This document shows positions 42,948 to 53,121 of a stretch of DNA of 64,000 nucleotides, piece after piece. Origin of the DNA: Priestia iocasae (GTDB lineage: Bacteria > Bacillota > Bacilli > Bacillales > Bacillaceae_H); assembly GCF_016909075.1 (NCBI RefSeq), contig NZ_JAFBFC010000003.1:62001-126000 (forward strand). The letters are read 5' to 3'. Every line of letters begins with the position of its first letter. The first letter of the stretch is position 1. The position numbers and the translations under genes were made by a program. The notes under the pieces were generated by a model. It was not told the origin of the DNA, searched no databases, and was given only the letters and a program-made list of their open reading frames with translations.

Positions 42948-43583
42948 CTATGAAGGAAAATAATACATCAGATCGCTATATTCAATAACAAAATAAAACA
43001 AAATCAACGGCGGAATGATTCGTAAACGCTGTTTAGAATGGTTCGGTAAAAAGAGAAACAAGATGACAGCTGAAAGCAAGGAGAATCCCTGCGTTGTCCA
43101 TAACGAAGAAACCTCTAACGATAAAACATAAAAAAACGAGCTTCCATTTACAATTAGTACGCTGATGGGAGCTGCTGCTATACAAGCTGCTAACCAGCCT
43201 TCTCCGCGCGAGAACCAAATAATGTAGCCTGCGATTGGTGACAACAATGCAATACTTCCCCACCCGATAAAATAAGAGGTTGGAAAAAAGCCAAACAAGA
43301 TCATTGAGTAGAGGTAATAAACAATTAACATCGCACTTAAAAAAAGACATGCATGTAAAGCAGCCGCACGTGGTGATCGACTCCATGCCGCAATGATTGT
43401 CGTAACGACCACCCAAAAGCTGATGTCACTTCCAATCAGACCAAGACTTGAACCATCTACGTATTTAGACACAAATCCAAAAGTTGCTCCTACTAAAACA
43501 AGAAGGACCAAATAAGTAAGCTTACGTTGTACCGTGCGTTCATCCTGTGACTTTTTCCGAATAGCATCAAGTCGTGCTCTCAC
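42948..43583 (-). CDS. Multi-pass membrane protein (DUF6518-like)
   Basis: The 211-aa protein has a basic N-terminus (RARLDAIRKKSQDERTVQRK) and six or seven hydrophobic segments, among them GATFGFVSKYVDGSS and PTSYFIGWGSIALLSPIAGYIIWF. The pattern resembles small DUF6518-type integral membrane proteins, but the family call is tentative. The GTG at 43583 has GGTGGGAG upstream. It is monocistronic, and neighbours give no hint of function. Confidence 0.6.
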   Translation of the reverse strand: MRARLDAIRKKSQDERTVQRKLTYLVLLVLVGATFGFVSKYVDGSSLGLIGSDISFWVVVTTIIAAWSRSPRAAALHACLFLSAMLIVYYLYSMILFGFFPTSYFIGWGSIALLSPIAGYIIWFSRGEGWLAACIAAAPISVLIVNGSSFFYVLSLEVSSLWTTQGFSLLSAVILFLFLPNHSKQRLRIIPPLILFYFVIEYSDLMYYFPS

Positions 43584-43636
43584 CTATGAACTCCCACCTT
43601 TCTTTTAAACGATATGTATTGCAAAGCGAATGTATC

Positions 43637-43850
43637 TTAGTTCCGTATGTATTGAATTTCCACGCCATGGACTACTTCATCCATTTCAAACGTTGGAGAC
43701 GCCTTTTCATAAGTTACGGTTAAATGCTTATCGTCCACCTACTGAATGGACAAATGAGGCGACAACCCCATTGTCCATCTACAATCTCTCGTAAACTTAT
43801 AAGCTAGCTTTTCCGCGACTTCATTGCCACACCTATCTCCAAGCCTGTCA
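43637..43850 (-). pseudogene. Degenerate gene fragment
   Basis: The minus strand reads NEVAEKLAYKFTRDCRWTMG, then SPHLSIQ, an in-frame TAG, and then VDDKHLTVTYEKASPTFEMD to a TAA at 43637. The sequence looks like normal coding DNA broken by one stop, with no start codon or ribosome site upstream. It is probably the tail of a lost Bacillus gene. No family was recognised. Confidence 0.45.
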
Positions 43851-43922
43851 TTCTATTACAATTATATCCAATACTATCCAACTTATCTTCCTTCTTTTTT
43901 ATCTCCTCCAACTTAATAAAAA

Positions 43923-43946
43923 GAACACGCTATGGTTAGCGTGTTC
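43923..43946 (-). terminator. Terminator of the holin-like toxin gene
   Basis: On the minus strand, GAACACGCTA and TAGCGTGTTC form a 10-bp stem with a four-base loop followed by TTTTTATT. The stem overlaps the stop codon. Confidence 0.85.
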
Positions 43947-44037
43947 ACGAATCTTTATCTTTTCCTTTAAACTCTAGAATCGCGACAACAAACATCCCAA
44001 AGCCCAACATTAACGACAATGCTTCAAATGTGCTCAT
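43945..44037 (-). CDS. Holin-like type I toxin candidate (TxpA/BsrG-like), 30 aa
   Basis: The product begins MSTFEALSLMLGFGMFVVAI and ends in a charged tail, LEFKGKDKDS. A start of M-[ST]-[TV]-x-EALSLM, one transmembrane helix and a charged end are typical of the short hydrophobic toxins of type I toxin-antitoxin systems in Bacillus (Pfam Hol_Tox and relatives). GGGAGG lies eight bases before the ATG, and a strong terminator overlaps the stop, so it is a complete small unit. Such toxins damage the membrane and are silenced by an antisense RNA. No antisense promoter could be assigned by eye. Confidence 0.7.
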   Translation of the reverse strand: MSTFEALSLMLGFGMFVVAILEFKGKDKDS

Positions 44038-44402
44038 TGATTAACCGCCTCCCTAAAATCAATCTTCCCAATTTGTAACTTGTCCTATACGGAGATGATG
44101 ATTAATCGTTATTTTGTCCTAGGTATGTTAGATCGTTATCACGCACAATGCTAGTAAACAAGACCGATACTACTGTCACTCAATGATTAGCTATTCGTTT
44201 AAGAAGTAAGATTTTTTTCTTTCTAAGAGAACAGAGACTGAAACATAAGTGAGGAAAACGAAGAAAAGAAGATAGATATACAAAATCCCTTGCCTCTCGA
44301 TCCATTCATGTTCCTGGATTTTTTAGGACAAGGGATTTTACGGGCTGAGTCAAACAGAGGTGTTCTTTACCTGATTTGTCTCAGTCCTTCTGGATAAAAT
44401 CT
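44038..44402. other. Intergenic region with two hairpins
   Basis: There is no gene here. AAAATCCCTTG (44282-44292) pairs with CAAGGGATTTT (44329-44339), an 11-bp stem with a long loop. The dispersed hairpin copy B (44342-44390) follows. Upstream of 44200 lies the likely promoter region of the holin-like gene. Confidence 0.5.
44342..44390. terminator. Hairpin terminator, dispersed repeat copy B
   Basis: GGGCTGAGTCAAA and TTTGTCTCAGTCC pair over 13 positions with one or two mismatches. It follows the giant repeat gene directly and matches copies at 3304-3354 and 53828-53877 in its arms. Confidence 0.75.
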
Positions 44403-47400
44403 TTAACGTATTCGTTTGCATGTAAACTGTAGTCTGAATGATACATCAATCGTAATCGTAGCAGTTGACGATAAACCTGCTTCATTGGTAACCAATACGA
44501 TAAATTGATCTTCTCCAACAAAGTTTTTGAATGGTGTATACGTAAATTCTCCAGTCTCATTCAATTCCACTACACCATTTTGCGGAAGAGTTTGAATAGA
44601 GTAGAAGAGCCTTAATCCATTTGGATCTTTTGCCTTCACTTGTCCTCGCACGGATTGATTGACAGAAGTGCTCAATTGTTCATTTTCTACAATAGGTGGA
44701 AGTGGTTCAGCCGTTATATTAACGGTCACTTTGATAATCAACTGATTTCCTACATCATTTTGAACAAGCACGGTAAAAATGTCAGTACCGACAAAATTAG
44801 GATTTGGCGTGTACGTAAACGTACCGTTACTATTCACAATCACACTACCATTTAGTGGTGAAGTCTCTAACGAATACGTTAATGGCCGACCTTGCTGATC
44901 GGTTGCAATGACTCTCCCTGTAACGTCTTGATTTTCGATCGTCTGGACAGTGAGATCTTTGCCTTGAATCTTATCTTGAACTTGATTGACAATCGCTGTC
45001 ACGATCGAAAACGCTCTATCACCACGTTCATTTCTTACTTCAACGATAAACTGATCCGTCCCAAAGAATAATGGATATGGTGTGTACGTAAACGCTCCAT
45101 CTGCATTTACGAAGACTGAACCGTTTATAGGCGCAACAGCTAAATCATACCGCAAAGGTCCATTTAACGAATCGGTTGCAACCACTTGACCTGAAATTTC
45201 CTGATTTTGGGATGTTTCAACAAAAACACCTTGAGTTGTAATTGGGCCTTGCAACGGAACTACTACGATATTAACAGGGGCAATTGCTTCATCACTTTGA
45301 TCATTTTGAACGAGAACGGTAAACGTATCAATTCCCACATATCCTGGATTTGGTGTATACGTGAACGTACCATCTGCATTAATGATGACTTTGCCATATT
45401 CAGGCGGAGTAGCTAATTCATACGCGAGTGGTCGACCTAGCTGGTCTGTGACATAAATCGGACTTGTAACAAACTGATCAACAAGCGTCTGGACAATGGT
45501 GCTTTCAACTAAAATTTGATTCGGAAACGGTGTGACATTAACAGTGACAATCGAAGTTGCCGTTAGTCCTATCTCATCCGTCACTAGTACACTAAACGTA
45601 TCGGTTCCGATAAAATTCGGTCTTGGTGTATACGTGAAAGTCCCGTCTTCATTCACAATTGGTGTGCCGTTTTCTGTATTTCCAAGCAGTGTAAACGTCA
45701 GCTGTCCGCCTTCTGGGTCAAATGCTTCAATTTTACCACTAACTGTTTGTTCTTCAACCGTTGTAATTGTTTGATCTGCTGTGACTGGCGCTAAGTTTTG
45801 TGGACCTTGAACAAATACTTGAATAACAGACGTAGCAGTATCTCCTAATGGATCTGAGACAATGACAATAAATGAATCTACACCGAAGAATCCATCATTT
45901 GGCGTGTATGTGTAATTGCCGTCTAAATTGACAGTAGCTGTTCCATTTGCCGGTGAGGTTCCTAATGCATACGTTAACGGTTCTCCAATTAAGCTAATCG
46001 CCTCGACTACTCCTGAAACAGGTGTTTCATACGATGTGGAAAGTTCGTAATCACGTGCAACGATACTATCTGCATTGTCTACAACCAATATCGTAACCGT
46101 TTCAATACCTCTTACTCCTTGTGAATTGATGCCCTCTATATTAAATAAATCTTCATTCGCAAATTCACGATCAGGTGTATAGGTGAACAAACCGTCTGGA
46201 TCTAATTCAACTGTTCCGTTATCAGGTAATCTAGTTATTTGATACGTGATTGGTAGCCCTTCAGGATTCACAACGTCCACTTGGTCACTAACTGGAGTAT
46301 TAATCGGTGTTGTCAAACTCTTTCCAAATAGCGTAAATTCTATATCCCCTTGTAAGACCGTGACTGTAACCGTTCCAAGTCCGACATTCTCACCCGAATC
46401 GATTGCAGCAACAGCAAATGTATCTGTGCCGACAAAGCCAAGACCTGGTGTATAGGCAAACGTACCATTTGCATTCACAACAACCGTACCGTTAAGTGGC
46501 TCAAAATTTAATTGATAGGTGACGGTTCCTCCTTCTGGATCTTCTGCAGTTACTCGACCCGAAACAGGTTCCCCTTCGATTGTTGTCACACTAACATCCG
46601 CTACGATAGGTGGATCGTTTTGAACAATGACGGTGACATTCGACTGCGCCGTTCCTCCGACTGAATCTTTTAACTGAACAATGAAAGAATCCACACCAGC
46701 AAAATCTAGCTCTGGCGTATACTCAAATACACCATTTTCGTCTACAGTTACGGTTCCATTAAATGGTGTTCCAGAAATGGTATACGTAATCGGATCTCCA
46801 TCTGGATCAAATCCTGGCACCTGCCCACTAATGGTCTGATTTTGAATGGTTTCAATTGTAAAGTCATTTGTAACGGGTGGTCGATTAGCCTGCACAACCG
46901 TTACATTTACGACCGAGAGCGCTGTACTTCCATTCGTGTCTTCCACTAAGACGGTAAAACGATCAGAACCTACGTAGTCTGGATCTGCCACATACGTGTA
47001 AGAACCATCTGGATTCACATTAACCGTACCGTGCTCAGGTAAATCTTGCACAAGGTAGGTAAGTGGATTGCCTTCTTCATCTCTCCCAACCACTTGACCT
47101 GAGAATTTCCGATCATTAAACACCGTAATCGAATAGTCAGGGACGGTTGGTACGTCATTTACTGCCGTAATTGTCACAACAATGTTTGTAATGATGAAAT
47201 TACCTTGGCTATCACTAATCCGAATCGAAAACGTATCGATACCTGTCACATTCGCGTTTGGTGTGTACGTAAACGTACCATCCGAATTGATAAAAACGGC
47301 CCCCAAACTCGGACTGCTATCTAACGTAAACGTTAACGAATCTCCATCTGGATCAAAGGCGACGATTTGACTGTTTAAGTCTGTATCTTCTAATATAATA

Positions 47401-50400
47401 AAAAACAACTCTTTTGGTCCAATAGGTGGATCATTGACAGCTGTAACCGTAACCGTAATGGTCGAGATGGCTGTACTTCCTTGATCATCGTCAACGAGTA
47501 CGGTAAACGTATCCACACCATTAAAGTTTAAATTCGGCGTATACGTGAACGTGCCATCTACATTCACGATTACTGTACCGTTGATTGGTACGGCTTCTAA
47601 ACTGTAGGTTAATGGATTTCCATCAACATCAAAAGCGACAACCTCTCCGCTAAACGGTGTATCCTCTGACGTCGTATACGCATAATCCGGCACCACTGGT
47701 GGATCATTGACTTTCGTAATCATCACGACAACATTCACAATAATAAATTCACCTTGTTCATTCGTTACTAGGATGGAAAAGGAATCACTACCGATTACAT
47801 TTTCATTCGGGGTATACGTAAACGTACCATCCGAATTAATAACAACGGTACCAACCGTTGGACTATCTTCAAGCGTATAAGTGAGTAACCCTCCATCTGG
47901 ATTAAAGGCTCCCACTTCGCTAGTAACAGGTGTATCTTCTAGTGTAGTAAGCATGATTTCATCTGGTCCAACTGGTGGATCAATTACAGGGTTAACAGTC
48001 ACTGTAATGGTTGAAACAGCCGTGCCCCCTTCTCCATCATCAACAAGAACGGTAAACGTATCCACGCCATTAAAGTTTAATGCCGGCGTGTACGTAAAGG
48101 TTCCATCTAGGTTGACAATAGCAGCCCCGTTTGTTGGTCCTATTTGTAAGCTGTACGTTAGTGGGTTTCCATCGATATCAGAGCCCATTACAACACTGTT
48201 AATGGCTACATCTTCTGGTGTTACGTACGCATAATTTGGAACAATTGGCGGATCATTTACTGGAACCACTTCAATAATGATATTCGTGATACTAAAATTC
48301 CCTTGTTCATCTGTCACTCGAATTGAAAAGGCATCTTCTCCCGTCACGTTTGGATCTGGTGTATACGTGAAGGTTCCATCTGAATTTACAACGGCTGTTC
48401 CATTTGTCGGAAGATCCTCTAGTGTATACGTAAGTAGACCACCTTCTGGGTCTGTCGCAATGACTTGACTATTGAATTCCGTATCTTCTGGCGTTGTGAA
48501 AGTTAACTCGTTTGGAACAACCGGAGGGTCATTGACAGGTTCAACAATAATGGTAATGGTTGAAACAGCTGTTCCTCCTGCACCATCATCAACAAGTACC
48601 GTAAACGTATCCGTTCCACTAACATTCTCATTTGGCGTATACGTGTACATGCCATTTACATTCACAACGGCTGTTCCATTTGTTGGTGCTGCTAATAAGG
48701 TATACGTTAACACTGTACCTCGATCAACATCTGTACCAACGATAACCGAGGAAACAGCCACATCTTCTAAAGTAGTAAGCGTATAGTCAGGGACCGTTGG
48801 TGGATCATTCACTGGGATGACGTCGATGACAACACCCGCAATCGCCGTACCTCCAAAACTATCCGTGACAAGGACACTAAACGTATCAGATCCGTTAAAG
48901 TTTACATTTGGTGTATACGTAAACACACCCGTTGTTGCATCAATCGTAACGGTTCCATTTGTTGGTTCTGTTTCGATGCTATACACTAATGGATTTCCAC
49001 TCGTATTTGTGGCAATGATTTGATCTGTCACAGGTGTGTCTTCGTCAGTTGAAGTCGTTAAATTTTCTGCCGTTGTTTCTCCGCTTGTTGGAATGACCGT
49101 TACCGTCACATTCGATACTGCCGCCTGCCCTGCTGGATCACTCGCAGCAATCGAAAACGTGTCCTGCCCTGTAAAGTTTGTATTGGGTGTATACGTATAT
49201 GATCCATCTGTATTGACACTAACCACACCATTTGCTGGAGGTGTTTGAACAACATAGGTGAGCGGCAATCCTTCTGGATCTGTTGCTTGCACCGTGCTAA
49301 TAATCGACGTGTTCTGTTCAGTTGAAATGGATTGATCAAATGCAACAGGTGGATCGTCAACTGGATTAATGGTCACCATAACCGTGGAGACTGCAGTACC
49401 TCCTTGACCATCACTGACAAGTACCGTAAATACGTCTGTGCCATTGTAATCCAAATTTGGAGTGTAGGTGAACGTGCCATCGACGTTTACAACTGCTGTA
49501 CCATTTGTTGGACTATTAAACAAACTAAACGTTAACGGATCTCCTTCTGGATCGGTCGCAACGACTTGGCCGTTAACAGGTATATCTTCATCTGTTGTAA
49601 GACTCACATCCGATGTAACTGGTGGATCATTCACTGGCACTACATCGATTGTCACGCTAGATATCGACGAGCCTCCTTGACTATCACTGACAAGCACTGA
49701 AAACGTATCCGTTCCTGTAAAATTCTCATCGGGCGTATATGTGAACGTGCCATTGACGTTGATAACTACTGTTCCATTCGATGGGGATAACTGTAGTGTG
49801 TAAGTCAGTGGACTTCCTTCTACATCTGTTCCAACAATCGCTCCGTCTAGAGATACATCTTCTTCTGTAGTAAACGTATAATCTGGAACAACTGGTGGAT
49901 CATTCACTGGGATAACCTTGATTGTAACCGTGGAAACCACTGCATCTCCTTGGTCATCGCTAACTAACACCATAAACATATCGGTTCCTGTGAAGTTCTC
50001 ATTTGGCGTATAGGTAAACGTGCCATCAACATTCACGATTGCTACACCGTTTTGAGGGCTATTTTCTAACTCAAATGTCAATAAATCTCCTTCCGGATCA
50101 GTTGCCACCACTTGGCCACTTACCGTTGTATCTTCATCAATCGTATAACTAACATCACTTGTGACAGGTGGATCATTTACTGCGACAACCTTGACTGTAA
50201 CCGTAGAAATGGCTGTCGCGCCTTGGGTATCAGTCACAAGTACTGTGAACGTATCCGTTCCTGTAAAATTCTCATTTGGCATATATTTAAACATACCGTC
50301 ATCGTTCACAACAACTGTTCCATTACTAGGTTCCAATTGTAAGCTGTACGTTAGTGGACTTCCTTCCGGATCCGTGCCTACAACCGTCCCAACGACGGGC

Positions 50401-52946
50401 GCGTCTTCTTCTGTGCTAACTGTATAATTCGGAACAATCGGTGGGTCATTTACCTGTAGCACGGTAATGGTAATGGTTGAAGTAGCTGTGCCTCCTTGAC
50501 CGTCACTTACTAAAACTGTAAAGAGATCAATTCCTGTGAAATTATTATTCGGGGTATACGTATAGGTTCCATCCTCATTCACAATCGCTATACCGTTTTG
50601 TGGAGCAGCTTGTAACGTAAACGTCAGTGGATCTCCATCTGGATCCGTTGCTACCACTTGCCCATTCACTGTTGTGTCTTCATCGATAGTAAGATTCAAA
50701 TCACCTGTTACAGGTGGATCATTTACCGCTAAAACGTTAATCGTGATGGTTGATACAGCACCGAGACCTTGCTCATCACTAACCAATACCGTAAATGTGT
50801 CACTTCCTGTAAAGTCTGTATTTGGCGTATACGTAAACGTACCGTCTACATTAACCGTCACATCTCCATTTACTGGTGGTGATTGCAAGCTATAGACAAG
50901 AAGTTCTCCTTCTGTATCTGTTCCAATAACGGCTCCCAAAACCGGCGTTTCTTCTTGTGTCGTAAATGAATAATCAGGGACTACTGGTGGATCATTCACA
51001 GGGATAACCTTTATCGTGACGGTCGATACAGCAGTACTTCCTTCCGCATCACTTACAAGTACTGAAAAAGTATCTACTCCATTAAAATTTTCGTTTGGAA
51101 TATAGGAATAGGTTCCATCTGGATTTACATTTACAACTCCATTTTGTGGAGCATCTTGAAGGGTAAATGTTAAACCATCTCCATCTGGATCAGTCGCAAC
51201 AATCGCACCTTCGACTAGTGTATCCTCGAGGGTAGTAAGTGAATAATCTTGAGTGACTGGTGGGTCATTGACAGGTATAAAAACAATGGTAACGGTTGAT
51301 GTAGCGGTTCCACCTTGACCATCATCAACGATAACGGTAAAAGCATCTGTTCCCGCAAAGTTCAAGTCCGGCGTGTAGACAAACTGTCCATTAGGATTAA
51401 CCGTAACCGTACCATTGGAAGGGTTTGTTCCTAAACGATACGTTAAGGGATTGAAATCCACATCATTTCCAACAACTTGCCCAATCGCAATCACATCTTC
51501 TGGATTGGTGACCGTATAATTAGGCACCGTAGGCGGTGTATTAATTGCTGTTACTTTATTAACAGGGGATGAACTTGATCCTTTCACAATATCTCCTGGT
51601 GTACTTTCAAACTGATACTTGATAAACAATTGATTTGAATAAACAGTTGGAGGAGATGGTGCTTCTATTGCCACTGCTTGATAAGTCAGCAATTTCGTTT
51701 GATTGACCTCAATGCTTCCTAAAGGAACATTGTCTCGAATATCAACACCCGGTTGAGTGATGCCATCAATTGTTAAGCTATCCGAAACAAAATCCGTGCC
51801 ACTTGATAACGCGTCTCGTACAAGAGTTAAATCAGCATCAGCCGTTCCGCTATTCGTGACTCGAACGGTATAGGTAATCGTATCACCTGTACGTGCTGAT
51901 GAGACATCTGATTCTTTTGTAATCGTAAAAATCGGAGCGTTAATATCAATTTGCAACGCAAGAGCATTGATTACATACGTGTCACCTCTTGTTGTTCCAC
52001 GTACAATTGCGCTCGTTTGATTATTTATTAATCCAGAGGAAACATCAACATTTGTAATGTCCCACCCTTGCCTAGCTCCAGAAATGTTAGTACCGATTGG
52101 ATGATTGACCGTCCCAAAGCTTCCCGTCGTATTTAATCTTCCCTTATCATTGTTAATTTGTGATGCAAAAAAGTTCGTAAGCGAATTGTTTGGCCCTGAA
52201 ACAGGCTCTAGGGATGACAGCGATGGACCAAATTGTAATTGATCTCCTGCAATAGATGAGTCCCCTTCTTGAGCACTCACCAACAGACGTCCATTCACCT
52301 CACCTGTCGTTGGGGTTGCGAAACCAGACACACTCGCTGTTGAGTTTCCGGTTGAGGAACTTGTAAACTCTGCTCCCACAAAGAGAGAAAGGTTTCGTGA
52401 ACGTTGCAACGGATCTGCATAAACAACCGCTAACGTCCAACCTGCATGATTTAATGTATTGTTTCTGTTACCTTGTGTCCCTGGTACACTTAAGACACGA
52501 TAAGATCCAGATCGATTGATGTAATTGGTTACATTCGCACTGCGAACATAAAACGGGTTTTGTGTGAGCGTAAATCTTGTTGCTGGATCAGATTCAATTG
52601 AAAATCTACCCTTTGGTGTCACAAGTGTAACAGGATCATTCAAAAAAGCCGATACATCTTCTCCGGCTAAATCGTAGCTTCCTCCCCAAATAAGCTCTGC
52701 ATAGAGAATTTCAGTTGTTGTAGCAGGAAGCTGCAAAATAGCTGTTGATGCATTTTCCCTCCAGTCAGAGGTCGTTCCAGCAGGGTATCCTCCATCAACA
52801 GAAGTAGGATCTGCACTAAAAAATGTTCCAATCGCGTGAGCCGTCCCGGGATTATTTGCATTATTTTCCTTACTTAAACCAAAGGTGTTACCTGTAAAAG
52901 TAATGGCTCCGTTTGCGTTGCCAAAAAAACGATTTGCATAAGACAA
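44403..52946 (-). CDS. Giant cadherin-like tandem-repeat protein with DUF11 domain (2847 aa)
   Basis: The TTG at 52946 is chosen as start because GAGGTGA sits five bases upstream and gives MSYANRFFGNANGAITFTGN, the usual start of this family; a GTG at 52955 is the alternative. Residues about 1-340 form a family-specific head domain. A DUF11 domain (about 345-460, ITYTVRVTNSGTADADLTL) follows, then 26 tandem repeats of 82-95 residues. Each repeat has the pattern EDT-x-V-x-G-x-V-x-A-x-D-x-(E/D)G-x-PLT(Y/F)-x-L and DGTFTYTPN-x-NFTGTDTF and ends in a VNDPPV linker, a cadherin/VCBS-like fold that may bind calcium. No signal peptide, no LPxTG and no membrane anchor were seen. A surface or spore-coat role is inferred. 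Confidence 0.9.
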   Translation of the reverse strand: MSYANRFFGNANGAITFTGNTFGLSKENNANNPGTAHAIGTFFSADPTSVDGGYPAGTTSDWRENASTAILQLPATTTEILYAELIWGGSYDLAGEDVSAFLNDPVTLVTPKGRFSIESDPATRFTLTQNPFYVRSANVTNYINRSGSYRVLSVPGTQGNRNNTLNHAGWTLAVVYADPLQRSRNLSLFVGAEFTSSSTGNSTASVSGFATPTTGEVNGRLLVSAQEGDSSIAGDQLQFGPSLSSLEPVSGPNNSLTNFFASQINNDKGRLNTTGSFGTVNHPIGTNISGARQGWDITNVDVSSGLINNQTSAIVRGTTRGDTYVINALALQIDINAPIFTITKESDVSSARTGDTITYTVRVTNSGTADADLTLVRDALSSGTDFVSDSLTIDGITQPGVDIRDNVPLGSIEVNQTKLLTYQAVAIEAPSPPTVYSNQLFIKYQFESTPGDIVKGSSSSPVNKVTAINTPPTVPNYTVTNPEDVIAIGQVVGNDVDFNPLTYRLGTNPSNGTVTVNPNGQFVYTPDLNFAGTDAFTVIVDDGQGGTATSTVTIVFIPVNDPPVTQDYSLTTLEDTLVEGAIVATDPDGDGLTFTLQDAPQNGVVNVNPDGTYSYIPNENFNGVDTFSVLVSDAEGSTAVSTVTIKVIPVNDPPVVPDYSFTTQEETPVLGAVIGTDTEGELLVYSLQSPPVNGDVTVNVDGTFTYTPNTDFTGSDTFTVLVSDEQGLGAVSTITINVLAVNDPPVTGDLNLTIDEDTTVNGQVVATDPDGDPLTFTLQAAPQNGIAIVNEDGTYTYTPNNNFTGIDLFTVLVSDGQGGTATSTITITVLQVNDPPIVPNYTVSTEEDAPVVGTVVGTDPEGSPLTYSLQLEPSNGTVVVNDDGMFKYMPNENFTGTDTFTVLVTDTQGATAISTVTVKVVAVNDPPVTSDVSYTIDEDTTVSGQVVATDPEGDLLTFELENSPQNGVAIVNVDGTFTYTPNENFTGTDMFMVLVSDDQGDAVVSTVTIKVIPVNDPPVVPDYTFTTEEDVSLDGAIVGTDVEGSPLTYTLQLSPSNGTVVINVNGTFTYTPDENFTGTDTFSVLVSDSQGGSSISSVTIDVVPVNDPPVTSDVSLTTDEDIPVNGQVVATDPEGDPLTFSLFNSPTNGTAVVNVDGTFTYTPNLDYNGTDVFTVLVSDGQGGTAVSTVMVTINPVDDPPVAFDQSISTEQNTSIISTVQATDPEGLPLTYVVQTPPANGVVSVNTDGSYTYTPNTNFTGQDTFSIAASDPAGQAAVSNVTVTVIPTSGETTAENLTTSTDEDTPVTDQIIATNTSGNPLVYSIETEPTNGTVTIDATTGVFTYTPNVNFNGSDTFSVLVTDSFGGTAIAGVVIDVIPVNDPPTVPDYTLTTLEDVAVSSVIVGTDVDRGTVLTYTLLAAPTNGTAVVNVNGMYTYTPNENVSGTDTFTVLVDDGAGGTAVSTITIIVEPVNDPPVVPNELTFTTPEDTEFNSQVIATDPEGGLLTYTLEDLPTNGTAVVNSDGTFTYTPDPNVTGEDAFSIRVTDEQGNFSITNIIIEVVPVNDPPIVPNYAYVTPEDVAINSVVMGSDIDGNPLTYSLQIGPTNGAAIVNLDGTFTYTPALNFNGVDTFTVLVDDGEGGTAVSTITVTVNPVIDPPVGPDEIMLTTLEDTPVTSEVGAFNPDGGLLTYTLEDSPTVGTVVINSDGTFTYTPNENVIGSDSFSILVTNEQGEFIIVNVVVMITKVNDPPVVPDYAYTTSEDTPFSGEVVAFDVDGNPLTYSLEAVPINGTVIVNVDGTFTYTPNLNFNGVDTFTVLVDDDQGSTAISTITVTVTAVNDPPIGPKELFFIILEDTDLNSQIVAFDPDGDSLTFTLDSSPSLGAVFINSDGTFTYTPNANVTGIDTFSIRISDSQGNFIITNIVVTITAVNDVPTVPDYSITVFNDRKFSGQVVGRDEEGNPLTYLVQDLPEHGTVNVNPDGSYTYVADPDYVGSDRFTVLVEDTNGSTALSVVNVTVVQANRPPVTNDFTIETIQNQTISGQVPGFDPDGDPITYTISGTPFNGTVTVDENGVFEYTPELDFAGVDSFIVQLKDSVGGTAQSNVTVIVQNDPPIVADVSVTTIEGEPVSGRVTAEDPEGGTVTYQLNFEPLNGTVVVNANGTFAYTPGLGFVGTDTFAVAAIDSGENVGLGTVTVTVLQGDIEFTLFGKSLTTPINTPVSDQVDVVNPEGLPITYQITRLPDNGTVELDPDGLFTYTPDREFANEDLFNIEGINSQGVRGIETVTILVVDNADSIVARDYELSTSYETPVSGVVEAISLIGEPLTYALGTSPANGTATVNLDGNYTYTPNDGFFGVDSFIVIVSDPLGDTATSVIQVFVQGPQNLAPVTADQTITTVEEQTVSGKIEAFDPEGGQLTFTLLGNTENGTPIVNEDGTFTYTPRPNFIGTDTFSVLVTDEIGLTATSIVTVNVTPFPNQILVESTIVQTLVDQFVTSPIYVTDQLGRPLAYELATPPEYGKVIINADGTFTYTPNPGYVGIDTFTVLVQNDQSDEAIAPVNIVVVPLQGPITTQGVFVETSQNQEISGQVVATDSLNGPLRYDLAVAPINGSVFVNADGAFTYTPYPLFFGTDQFIVEVRNERGDRAFSIVTAIVNQVQDKIQGKDLTVQTIENQDVTGRVIATDQQGRPLTYSLETSPLNGSVIVNSNGTFTYTPNPNFVGTDIFTVLVQNDVGNQLIIKVTVNITAEPLPPIVENEQLSTSVNQSVRGQVKAKDPNGLRLFYSIQTLPQNGVVELNETGEFTYTPFKNFVGEDQFIVLVTNEAGLSSTATITIDVSFRLQFTCKRIR

Positions 52947-53121
52947 CGATTTCACCTCATTTCCAGATTCATTTTACACATTAGTATATATATTGAGGCA
53001 TAAGGAAAAGGAGACTGTCCTTGTGAAACTAGACACAGATCTAAGTAACAAAAATTGGGCAAAAGCGTATAGTAGTAGCACTGAGAGAATGAAGAAAAAA
53101 TGAAGAAGGATGAGGATAAAC

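Noticed and set aside
44640-50895. Many plus-strand frames of 60-117 codons opposite the giant repeat gene
   Set aside because: Antisense shadows of the repeats, similar to each other because the coding strand repeats; none has an RBS or domain.
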